This document shows positions 1-6,437 of a stretch of 64,000 nucleotides of DNA, in pieces; within the stretch, counting starts at the first letter, position 1, and each line of letters opens with the position of its first letter. The notes beneath the pieces are model-generated. The model was not told the origin of the DNA and made no database searches. It was given only the letters and a program-made list of their open reading frames with translations. Origin of the DNA: CAYJPV01 sp964372095 (lineage in GTDB: Bacteria; Acidobacteriota; Vicinamibacteria; Vicinamibacterales; JAKQTR01); assembly GCA_964372095.1 (NCBI GenBank), contig CAYJPV010000029.1:7183-71182 (forward strand), in the 5' to 3' direction. A program made the translations under genes and the position numbers.

Positions 1-1
1 G

Positions 2-259
2 GCGGGTATCCCGCTCGGTCCGATCAATGTCATCACCGAAGATCCGACCAACCCGAAGATCCTTTACGTCGGGACCGACGGCGGGGTCTACGTCAGTCAC
101 GACGGCGGCATCACGTGGGCCGTGCTGGGCGGCAACCTGCCCACCAACTACGTTCACGACATCGTGGTGCATCCGCGCGACCGGATGATTGTGGCGGCGA
201 CGCACGGCCGGGGGATGTGGGTGATGGACGCCGTGCCCGTCCAGGGGTTCAAGAAGTAG
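2..259 (+). CDS. C-terminal end of a BNR/sortilin-like beta-propeller protein (partial)
   Basis: The open frame enters from the left edge and ends at TAG 257-259, so only the last 85 residues are visible. They contain a propeller-blade signature (ILYVGTDGGVYVSHDGG) followed by ATHGRGMWVMD, a closing blade typical of secreted WD40/YVTN/BNR-like glycosyl-hydrolase-type propellers of the sortilin (VPS10) group. Such proteins are usually exported and near 1000 residues long, so most of the gene lies outside the window. Family membership follows from these motifs. The substrate cannot be told. The stop overlaps the GTG start of the next gene by one base, which suggests co-translation. Confidence 0.75.
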   Translation, partial: AGIPLGPINVITEDPTNPKILYVGTDGGVYVSHDGGITWAVLGGNLPTNYVHDIVVHPRDRMIVAATHGRGMWVMDAVPVQGFKK

Positions 260-933
260 TGCGCTACGTCTATTACGTGCACGGGTTCGCGTCGTCGGCC
301 CGGTCGACCAAGGCGGCGATGTTTGCCAGCCGCCTTGGCCCGGCCGGGTTCGAACTGCGGTGCCCGGATTTCAACGAGCCCGCGTTCGAGACGCTGACGG
401 CGTCGCGGATGGTCGGACAACTCGAAGCCGATCTCGCGACGTTGCCCCCGGGGCCCGTTGCGCTGATCGGGTCGAGTCTCGGGGGCTTTGTCTCGTTTCT
501 GGTGGCCGTGCGGCAAGCGAAACTGGCTGCCGCCGGCCGCCGTCCTGCCCAGTGGATTGATCGGATGGTGCTGCTCGCCCCGGCGCTCGACTTCGGCCGG
601 ACCACCTATGGGTCGATCGACGCGGCCGGCATCGAACGCTGGCGGGCGACAGGGCGTCTCGACGTGTTCCACTACGGCGACAACCGCGCGCGCCACGTGG
701 GCTTTGCGTTGTACGAAGACGCGCAGCAGTACGACGCGCTGGCCGAACGGACGCCCGTGCCCACGCTCATCTTCCAGGGCGGTAGTGATGACGCGGTGGA
801 CCCGGCGATGGTGCAGCGGTATGCCGCGCGCCAGCCGTTCGTGTCGCTGCGGATGATGGACGACGATCACCTGCTGATGGAGAACATCGACACGATCATC
901 AGCGAGACGGCCGCCTTCCTCGGCGCCCCCTGA
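259..933 (+). CDS. YqiA/YcfP-type alpha/beta hydrolase (esterase)
   Basis: A 224-residue protein starting at GTG 259, chosen because it overlaps the preceding TAG by one base and begins directly with the first beta strand (VRYVYYVHGF). A longer frame upstream would run through the previous gene. The HGFASS oxyanion-type turn lies near residue 8, the nucleophile elbow GSSLGG has Ser73, an Asp lies in GGSDDAVD, and the His is near residue 204 (DDDHLL), so the triad is complete. There is no signal peptide, so it is probably cytoplasmic. The family (UPF0227/YqiA) includes small esterases of unclear physiological substrate. Confidence 0.8.
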   Translation: MRYVYYVHGFASSARSTKAAMFASRLGPAGFELRCPDFNEPAFETLTASRMVGQLEADLATLPPGPVALIGSSLGGFVSFLVAVRQAKLAAAGRRPAQWIDRMVLLAPALDFGRTTYGSIDAAGIERWRATGRLDVFHYGDNRARHVGFALYEDAQQYDALAERTPVPTLIFQGGSDDAVDPAMVQRYAARQPFVSLRMMDDDHLLMENIDTIISETAAFLGAP

Positions 934-938
934 CGTGG

Positions 939-990
939 CGTCCGGCTTCAGCCGGACGTGGTGGACGTGGCGTCCGGCTTCAGCCGGACG
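939..990. repeat. Two tandem copies of a 20-nt hairpin repeat
   Basis: CGTCCGGCTTCAGCCGGACG occurs at 939-958 and 971-990, separated by 12 bases. Each copy is a 9-bp perfect stem with a two-base loop. The pair lies directly after the esterase stop and could end its transcription, but there is no T tract. I have the impression that this hairpin is a common interspersed element in acidobacterial genomes. That is not demonstrable from this window, where it occurs only here. Confidence 0.7.
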
Positions 991-1015
991 TTCTCCCCGG
1001 CTGGCGGAAGCCATC

Positions 1016-1163
1016 CGCCACGACAGTTCCTCGCGGTAACCTATACCCGNNNNNNNNNNGGCCGGCGGGGGGGGGGGGCGGGGGGCCGGGGGCCCCCGCG
1101 GCCCCCCCCCCGGGGGCCCCCCCCCCCCCCGCCACGACAGTTCCTCGCGGTAACCTATACCCG
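1016..1163. other. Assembly gap with duplicated flanks and a G/C homopolymer artefact
   Basis: Ten N occur at 1050-1059. The 34 bases before the gap (1016-1049) are repeated exactly at 1130-1163. The stretch 1060-1129 is almost pure runs of G and C. This is the pattern of two contig ends that overlap and were padded rather than merged. The true sequence is probably one copy of the 34 bases, in which case the next gene starts about 110 bases closer to the esterase. Promoter and start calls for the following gene are unreliable here. Confidence 0.9.
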
Positions 1164-3463
1164 TGCGATCCTTCGTCCTGAACGCCCTCGCGCCGTTTGT
1201 GGCCCTGGTGGCCGTGGGGGCGAGTTCCGGCGTCCCGCAGCGCACAGCCCCGGCGCCCGGTCCTGCCTACCTCCTGTTGGAACTCCCATCGATGCGCGTC
1301 GTGGCCGAAGCGCGCCGTGATGTGCTGGCGGCGCGCCTGGTGCCGGGCTCGCTGATGAAGGTCTTCACGCTGGCGGCTGCGCTGGAAAGCGGCGTGGCCG
1401 ACGCGGGCACGCGCATCATGTGCCGCCGGACGATTGACCTCGACGGCAGGCCGGTCACCTGCGTGCATCCCGAGTTCCACAGGGCGCTGGGGCCCGAGGA
1501 AGCCCTGGCCCACTCGTGCAACGTGTACTTCGCCACGCTGGCGAAACGAGTGTCCCGCGACTCGTTGGATGCGCTGCTCGTTCGCGCGGGCCTTGCACCG
1601 TCGGCCGCGACGGCGGCGATGACGCGTGTCGCGCTCGGACTGGAGGGCACGCGGGCCACACCGCGTGCGTGGCTCGAGGCGTTCCTGCGCATGTCGGGCT
1701 CCATCCAGCCAGCCGTGACACTCGAGCCTGCAACGCGCGCGGTGATTCGTCGCGGCCTGGAACTGGCTGCCCGCGAGGGCACAGCATCGGCCCTGTCCGA
1801 GGCCGGTTATTCGGGCATGGCCAAGACCGGCACGGCGCCCATGCCCGGCGGGGGGTATTTCGGACTCGTGGCGGCTGTCGTGAACACGGAACTGCCCACG
1901 CACGCCATCATCGTGATCGCGCCGGGGACGAGTGGTGCCAACGCTACCGTCCTGGCTGCCCAGCTACTCGCGAAGCACAACGTTCCCCATCGCGCCGTCC
2001 CCGGGCCCTCCGTACGTAGCCCCGGGTCTTTAGACCCGGGGTCCCCCGTCCGCGCCAGGCAGTTCGTACGGAGCCCCGGGGCTGTCGTACGTAGCCCCGG
2101 GTCTTTAGACCCGGGGTCCCCCATCTCCGTCGGTCACGCCCGTCGCGACGGCGGCTACGACGTGTCCGCCATCGCACTGGAGGACCTGGTCGCGCGCGCC
2201 GTCGCGGGTGAAGGCGGGGACGCCTTGCCGCGGGCCGCTCTCGAGGCGCTGGCCATCACGGTTCGGACGTTTGCCGTCCGCAATCGGGGGCGGCATGCGG
2301 CCGAGGGGTTCGACTTGTGCGACCTCACGCATTGCATGGCGCTGCGGCCGGTGACCGCTCGTGCTCAGGCTGCTGCGGCGGCGACGTCAGGGCGGGTGGT
2401 GTTCGCGGGAGGGCAGATTGCCGAGGTGTACTTCTCGGCATCCTGCGGCGGCCATACGGAGCGGCCGTCGGCGGTGTGGGCTGGCGCCGCCGACCCGCCG
2501 CACCTGGTGGCGAAAGCGGACGAGGCCTGCTCGCATGAATCGCCATGGGTGGCGGAGGTGGGGGAGCCTCAATTGCGTCGAGTTCTTCAGGCCGCCGGGT
2601 TGCGGGGCACCCTCGTCGAGGGTCTGTACGTGGAGTCGCGAACAGCGTCGGGACGGGCGGCGGTGCTTACCGTGCGAGGGATGACGCCTGGTCGTCTGGA
2701 CGCGAACGTCTTCCGCATGGCGGCCGGCCGGTTGCTTGGATGGAACCTCGTCAAGAGCACGCGTTTCGACATCGTGCGCACAGGCAACGGATATCGATTC
2801 ACCGGCCGGGGGCTGGGACACGGCGTCGGCCTCTGCGTGCGCGGCTCCGGCATGCGGGCCGCGACGGGCGCATCGGCGCTGGACATTCTGGCGTGGTACT
2901 TTCCGGGCACCCGCGTCGGCCCGCCCGCCTCGACCGAAGCGGACGTCCACCTCGTTCTGCCTGAATCCGAACGCTCTCAGGGCGCGTCCGTCAGGGCGAT
3001 GATCGCGGATTCGCTTCGGTCCTTGTCAGCGACCCTCGACGTGCCGGTGCCCGGCCGCGTGGACGTGGTGTTTCACCCGACGGTCGAAGCCTACACGCGC
3101 GCGACCGGCCTCCCGTGGTGGACCTCCGGCCGCACCCGCGGCACGCGCATCGACCTGCTGCCGTTGTCCGTGCTTCAGCGCCGCGCCAGCGTCGAGACCA
3201 CCGTGCGCCACGAACTCGTGCACGTCCTTACGGACGCGGTGCTGGCGGACCGCCCGCTGTGGGTACGTGAGGGGCTGGCGCGGACGATGGCAGGGGAGGG
3301 GGGTGACGAGGAGCCTTCACCTCGTCCCGCGCGGCCGTGTCCGTCGGACGCCGATCTGCGGAACCCGGCGTCGGCCGATGCCTGGCGTGCGGCGTATGAC
3401 GCAGCGGCTGCGTGCGTCGCGCGCGCTCTGGGCGCTGGCGTGGCGTGGCGCAAGCTGCGCTGA
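1163..3463 (+). CDS. Fusion of PBP transpeptidase, SpoIID/LytB domain and HExxH peptidase
   Basis: A 766-residue protein from GTG 1163. A hydrophobic N-terminus (residues 2-22) suggests export. Residues about 35-275 form a penicillin-binding transpeptidase domain with SLMK (Ser63, Lys66), SCN (117-119) and KTGT (220-223). About 335-590 is a SpoIID/LytB domain, the family of lytic transglycosylases acting on stripped glycans (IALEDLVARAVAGEG, SASCGGHTE, GLGHGVGLCVRG). From about 610 there is a gluzincin-like region with HELVH (His683) followed by WVREGLA, whose Glu is a likely third zinc ligand. All three signatures are intact in one frame. The transpeptidase part is small (about 240 residues) and lacks the usual dimerisation domain. 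The job is inferred to be peptidoglycan remodelling. The linker 283-320 is encoded by hairpin repeats. Confidence 0.8.
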   Translation: MRSFVLNALAPFVALVAVGASSGVPQRTAPAPGPAYLLLELPSMRVVAEARRDVLAARLVPGSLMKVFTLAAALESGVADAGTRIMCRRTIDLDGRPVTCVHPEFHRALGPEEALAHSCNVYFATLAKRVSRDSLDALLVRAGLAPSAATAAMTRVALGLEGTRATPRAWLEAFLRMSGSIQPAVTLEPATRAVIRRGLELAAREGTASALSEAGYSGMAKTGTAPMPGGGYFGLVAAVVNTELPTHAIIVIAPGTSGANATVLAAQLLAKHNVPHRAVPGPSVRSPGSLDPGSPVRARQFVRSPGAVVRSPGSLDPGSPISVGHARRDGGYDVSAIALEDLVARAVAGEGGDALPRAALEALAITVRTFAVRNRGRHAAEGFDLCDLTHCMALRPVTARAQAAAAATSGRVVFAGGQIAEVYFSASCGGHTERPSAVWAGAADPPHLVAKADEACSHESPWVAEVGEPQLRRVLQAAGLRGTLVEGLYVESRTASGRAAVLTVRGMTPGRLDANVFRMAAGRLLGWNLVKSTRFDIVRTGNGYRFTGRGLGHGVGLCVRGSGMRAATGASALDILAWYFPGTRVGPPASTEADVHLVLPESERSQGASVRAMIADSLRSLSATLDVPVPGRVDVVFHPTVEAYTRATGLPWWTSGRTRGTRIDLLPLSVLQRRASVETTVRHELVHVLTDAVLADRPLWVREGLARTMAGEGGDEEPSPRPARPCPSDADLRNPASADAWRAAYDAAAACVARALGAGVAWRKLR
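2012..2124. repeat. REP-like hairpin repeats inside the fusion gene
   Basis: The palindrome at 2020-2041 (CCCCGGGTCT-TT-AGACCCGGGG) recurs exactly at 2095-2116. Each full copy is preceded by GTACGTAG, and a partial copy lies between them near 2066-2080. A third full copy is found at 14281-14302. Here the repeats are translated as VRSPGSLDPGSP-type residues between the transpeptidase and SpoIID domains without breaking the frame, so the insertion was tolerated as linker. Confidence 0.85.
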
Positions 3464-3520
3464 CACCAAGTTGTCGGCCCACTACTGTGTAGGCGGTGTG
3501 CCTCCCGCGGCTGGCGTGGC

Positions 3521-3991
3521 TCAGTGTGACGTGTGTTGTCCTCCCGCGCGGATCGCGTCTTCGAGCGCGGGGATGATCGCGAGGTCCTTGGGCCGCCCGG
3601 TGGCCCGCTTGCTCACGAGGATACGTGAGAGTGGCAACACAGGGACCGGCACGCGGCCGATCTGCACGCGGACGGCATTCGCAGCCTCTTCCCGGAACGT
3701 CCCGAGCCCGTGCATGTGCACCACGATGTCAAAGAGTTCGGTCCCTTCGCCGGCCAATAGGGGGGGCGTCGCAGCGGTCGGCGGAATGTAGGTGACGCCG
3801 GCCCGATCGAGCGCCGTCCGGAACCGGGAGTCCGTGAGGTCGGCAAACCACAGGTCGACATCCTGCGTCACCGCTGGAGCTCCCTGGAGAGCGGCTGCGG
3901 CGAGGCCGACGACGAGGAAGTCGACTCCCTCGGCCAAGAGCGTTTCGAGGAACGCTGTCTCCCTATCGGTGAAGAGGGATGGGACGTCCAC
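3521..3991 (-). CDS. Nucleotidyltransferase-like protein, cassette 1
   Basis: A 156-residue protein read leftwards from GTG 3991. That start has GGAG eight bases upstream and overlaps the end of the small gene before it. Longer starts would read through that gene. Early residues FLVVGLAAAALQG and TQDVDLW form the glycine-rich helix and the D-x-D of the pol-beta nucleotidyltransferase fold. The tail KRATGRPKDLAIIPALED is the usual C-terminal signature of stand-alone, AbiEii-like or DUF6036-type enzymes. Such proteins are often toxins paired with a small upstream partner. Homologous in outline to the protein at 4580-5038 but strongly diverged. The function as a toxin is inference. Confidence 0.75.
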   Translation of the reverse strand: MDVPSLFTDRETAFLETLLAEGVDFLVVGLAAAALQGAPAVTQDVDLWFADLTDSRFRTALDRAGVTYIPPTAATPPLLAGEGTELFDIVVHMHGLGTFREEAANAVRVQIGRVPVPVLPLSRILVSKRATGRPKDLAIIPALEDAIRAGGQHTSH

Positions 3992-4181
3992 GGAGGAGAC
4001 TCCGGTTGAGCCGTTCAATTGGCGGGAGTTCGAGGAGGGTGAGCGTATGCCACACGTTCTCGAACGACGCTGACGCGTGGGCCTCACAGACAGCGCGGGC
4101 TTCCCGGATTCGTCGGGCGATCCGGTCGTCCTGGTCGGGGCCGGCGCCGACGCTCGCACCGTGTTCGCGGTCTGGCGGCAT
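3963..4181 (-). CDS. Small partner protein of cassette 1 (antitoxin-like)
   Basis: A 72-residue protein from ATG 4181 with GAGG five bases upstream. It is charged and helical (RIARRIREARAVCEAHASASFENVWHT, shown here only as a pattern of Arg/Glu with a conserved-looking ELPPIERL ending) and overlaps the start of the nucleotidyltransferase by 29 bases. Small genes in this position commonly encode the antitoxin or regulatory partner of a nucleotidyltransferase. I do not recognise a named family. The good ribosome site and the overlap support translation. The role is inferred from position only. Confidence 0.55.
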   Translation of the reverse strand: MPPDREHGASVGAGPDQDDRIARRIREARAVCEAHASASFENVWHTLTLLELPPIERLNRSLLRGRPIPLHR

Positions 4182-4404
4182 CAGATCCTCTGGCCGCGAT
4201 TATGGCATAGAACGAGGCGTCTCCGCCGCGCGCGCCCTGGTCGCTGCGGTTGTCACGGCGCCGTGATGCCGGCGTTCGCGCCAAGCCTGCTATAGCCGAT
4301 CCAGCCGCTGTTCTCGGCCAATCACGTCGGTAGTGTTGCACTTAGAGCGACCAAACGCGACTCTGCTGACCTTTGGTCAGCCGTGACTGCGGAAGCGAGG
4401 CCTC

Positions 4405-4501
4405 CCTCCGCGTCCCTGCGTTCCCGCAGCATGCGCAGCGGCATCCGCGTCGGTTCCGCCGCGCCCTGGCCGCGGGCGTGGCGTGGCGCGGCCTACGCTG
4501 A
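4405..4501. pseudogene. Joined 3'-end remnants of the cupin gene and the PBP fusion gene
   Basis: On the minus strand 4405-4463 translates as AAEPTRMPLRMLRERRDA, against AAEPTRMLLLMLRERKDA at the end of the cupin (5211-5270). Its stop codon is lost. Directly adjoining, on the plus strand, 4463-4501 reads ALAAGVAWRGLR-stop, against ALGAGVAWRKLR-stop at the end of the fusion gene (3463). So the C-terminal tips of the two genes that flank the whole cassette region are fused between cassettes 1 and 2. The rest of the 4182-4579 spacer holds nothing else that I recognise. Confidence 0.8.
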
Positions 4502-4579
4502 CCCAAGGTGCCGGCGCACGAAGGGTGGGGGGTGTTCCGCGTAGCTCAGCGCCGGCCAACAGGCGCACCGTGTTCGCGG

Positions 4580-5038
4580 CTATGTCTGGCCCATGTCGCC
4601 GAGCGCCTCGATGTCGGCGAGGTCCTTCAGCCGGCCTGAAGCGCGCTTGTTCCGCAGGAACTCCCGTCGTCCGATGAACGGCAGGTCTCTCGTTCCGCAC
4701 GGGCCGGTCTCGCGTCCGGCCCAGGCTTCGTCCCAGGTCACGCCGGAGATGTCGCTCATGACGTGGATCTGGACCGGCTCCACGCCCATCTGCAGGATAC
4801 GGTCTGGTTCAACCAACTGTTCGGGCCGCAGTTGATCGGCCGGAAACCCGAAGTCCGTCAACGCGGCCAGCAGGCGTGCTGCATTCTCGGTCGTCGGCCG
4901 GATGAACACATCGATGTCGCCCGTGAATCGCGGAACGCCGTGGAAGGCGAGGGCATAGGCGCCGATGATGAGGAACTCAACCCCGTGGGCGGTCAACGAG
5001 CCGAAGAACTCGTCGAAGTCGTGCGCCAGTTCCACCAT
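4580..5038 (-). CDS. Nucleotidyltransferase-like protein, cassette 2
   Basis: A 152-residue protein read leftwards from ATG 5038, which has GGAGG four bases upstream. Residues FLIIGAYALAFHGVPR and TGDIDVFIRP supply the glycine-rich helix and the D-x-D metal site of the pol-beta fold, and KRASGRLKDLADIEAL is the typical C-terminal signature. Similar proteins are annotated as DUF6036 or AbiEii-like nucleotidyltransferases. It overlaps a small upstream gene in the same way as cassette 1, and a remnant of the PBP gene lies about 80 bases beyond its stop. A toxin role is inferred from family and gene order. Confidence 0.8.
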   Translation of the reverse strand: MVELAHDFDEFFGSLTAHGVEFLIIGAYALAFHGVPRFTGDIDVFIRPTTENAARLLAALTDFGFPADQLRPEQLVEPDRILQMGVEPVQIHVMSDISGVTWDEAWAGRETGPCGTRDLPFIGRREFLRNKRASGRLKDLADIEALGDMGQT

Positions 5039-5174
5039 GCTGCCTCCGGAGGAACTCCACAGCGGCCAGACGCTCGGCCGGCGGCCTGGATTTCCAGTAC
5101 CGACGGGCCTCCTCGCCGGCTGCGTGCTCGGCCGCCGTGGTGACGTGAAGGACGCGCTGCAACCGGAATTCCAC
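4977..5174 (-). CDS. Small partner protein of cassette 2 (antitoxin-like)
   Basis: A 65-residue protein from GTG 5174 that overlaps the cassette 2 nucleotidyltransferase by 62 bases. The pattern RYWKSRPPAERLAAVEFLRRQ resembles the short 'W..rtP.ERL.a.E.lR' proteins that precede nucleotidyltransferases in many genomes. There is no good ribosome site, but TATACT (minus strand, 5181-5186) lies six bases before the GTG, so the message could be leaderless. Basic, no membrane segment. A role as antitoxin is inferred from position. Confidence 0.55.
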   Translation of the reverse strand: MEFRLQRVLHVTTAAEHAAGEEARRYWKSRPPAERLAAVEFLRRQHGGTGARLRRVLRLVDRPRG

Positions 5175-5210
5175 GAACTCAGTATAACTCCGCGGAGCGT
5201 AGGCCAGCCC

Positions 5211-5555
5211 CTACGCGTCTTTGCGTTCCCGCAGCATGAGCAGCAGCATCCGCGTTGGTTCCGCCGCGTCGAGGGCGTGCGGGACATCGGCGGGCATCCG
5301 GACGATCGTACCGGGCGTCGCGCGCACGGGCGCGCCGCCAATCGTCAGCACCAGCGCGCCTTCGAGCACCATCACGAACGCGTCGAAGGGTGACGTGTGC
5401 TCGGTCAGGCCCTGACCGGCGTCGAAGGCGAACAGAGTGAAGTTGCCGCCAGTGGTCTTGGCCAGCACGCGGCTGGCAATACCCTGGTCGGTCGGAGTGA
5501 TGAGCGCCTGAAGCATCAGCGCTTCTGAAGGGGGCAGCACGGGAGTTGCAGACAT
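5211..5555 (-). CDS. Small cupin-domain protein
   Basis: A 114-residue single-domain cupin. FAFDAGQGLTEHTSPFDAFVMVLEG matches cupin motif 1 with His and Glu positions, and PGTIVRMPADVPHAL matches motif 2 with its His, so a metal site is likely. ATG 5555 has GAGG upstream. Proteins of this type bind metals and often act in stress response or as small enzymes of unknown substrate. It stands alone between the nucleotidyltransferase cassettes and the macroglobulin operon. A degenerate copy of its last 19 codons lies at 4405-4463. Confidence 0.8.
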   Translation of the reverse strand: MSATPVLPPSEALMLQALITPTDQGIASRVLAKTTGGNFTLFAFDAGQGLTEHTSPFDAFVMVLEGALVLTIGGAPVRATPGTIVRMPADVPHALDAAEPTRMLLLMLRERKDA

Positions 5556-5631
5556 GGGGGAGTCCTCTCTGACTCGTTCTCGGGTGACTGTGGACTCCCC
5601 CTGTTATACCGGACCCTCGCGTCAGAGGGGT

Positions 5632-5645
5632 ATGACGCGTGTCAT
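5632..5645. promoter_or_regulatory. ATGAC-N4-GTCAT dyad upstream of the cupin
   Basis: Five-base inverted arms with a four-base centre lie 77-90 bases before the cupin start, at the edge of the preceding gene's end. It could be an operator, but the dyad is short and no regulator gene adjoins it. Confidence 0.25.
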
Positions 5646-5654
5646 GCGCTGGAC

Positions 5655-6437
5655 CTACACCGGTGGCGCGGCTGACGGTGCGGGTTCAGCGGCGGGAGCC
5701 GCAGTCGCAGGGGCGGCCACGCCGGCCGGCTTCGTCGCCCACCACAGGACGATCGCCCACGCCACGTTCATGACGGTGAACATGAGGGTCAGCTTGGTGG
5801 CGGCAAACGCAGGCTGGACCCACGAGACGGACAACGACACGGGCCGCCAGTCAGCCAGGTAGTGCCACGGCAGCCACATGCCGATCCACAGCACGGCCGT
5901 CGTGACCAGCAACGACCGCCACGAGCCACCTCGCCTGAGCCACGCCAGCGGAGACGCCCCGGGCACCTTTCCGGTCACGACTGACGCGAACAACGCCGCG
6001 GCCAGCGAGACGCCGACGCCGAACCGCACGAACCAGAGCACCCAGCGCACGGTCGTGTGGAACGCTCCGGCATCCGTCCAGCCAAAGCGCGCGATGAACC
6101 ACGCGTCAAACTCGCCCCGGTGCGCCGCGAGCCAGTTCTGCGCGGATCCAGTCGCCAGCCACACGAGGACGAAGAGCGCAAGCGGAAATGCGATCCACGC
6201 CGCGCGCCGGGCACCTTGCGCCAGTGCCGTTGTCGCGCGCGTGCCCGGCACCCAGCCGAGCACGGCCGTCGCCTGCACGACGCCGGCCCAGCCGATCAGC
6301 GCGATGACGACCAGCAGCGACGCGGTCAGCATGAACACGTTCGATTCCGGGATCTGCAGCAGCAGCCAGTACAGCGCTCCCAGGATTGCGTGGCCCACGA
6401 CGAGCCATCCCGTAATGGCGATGCCTCTCTTGCTCAC
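5655..6437 (-). CDS. Multi-spanning membrane protein of unknown function
   Basis: A 260-residue protein with about six hydrophobic segments (roughly residues 8-28, 35-60, 80-97, 126-150, 170-190 and 208-232) and an Ala/Pro-rich tail. I recognise no family. Its ATG overlaps the stop of the alpha-2-macroglobulin gene by four bases (ATGA at 6434-6437), so it is the last gene of that operon and is probably translated with it. An inner-membrane partner for the secreted macroglobulin is a reasonable guess but nothing in the sequence proves it. Confidence 0.7.
   Translation of the reverse strand: MSKRGIAITGWLVVGHAILGALYWLLLQIPESNVFMLTASLLVVIALIGWAGVVQATAVLGWVPGTRATTALAQGARRAAWIAFPLALFVLVWLATGSAQNWLAAHRGEFDAWFIARFGWTDAGAFHTTVRWVLWFVRFGVGVSLAAALFASVVTGKVPGASPLAWLRRGGSWRSLLVTTAVLWIGMWLPWHYLADWRPVSLSVSWVQPAFAATKLTLMFTVMNVAWAIVLWWATKPAGVAAPATAAPAAEPAPSAAPPV

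Noticed and set aside
1060..1129. G/C-rich inverted structure as a regulatory hairpin or G-quadruplex
   Set aside because: It adjoins N bases and duplicated contig ends, so it is most likely a sequencing or assembly artefact.
3267..3791. Plus-strand frame over the end of the PBP fusion and cassette 1
   Set aside because: It overlaps two supported genes and shows no domain or ribosome site.
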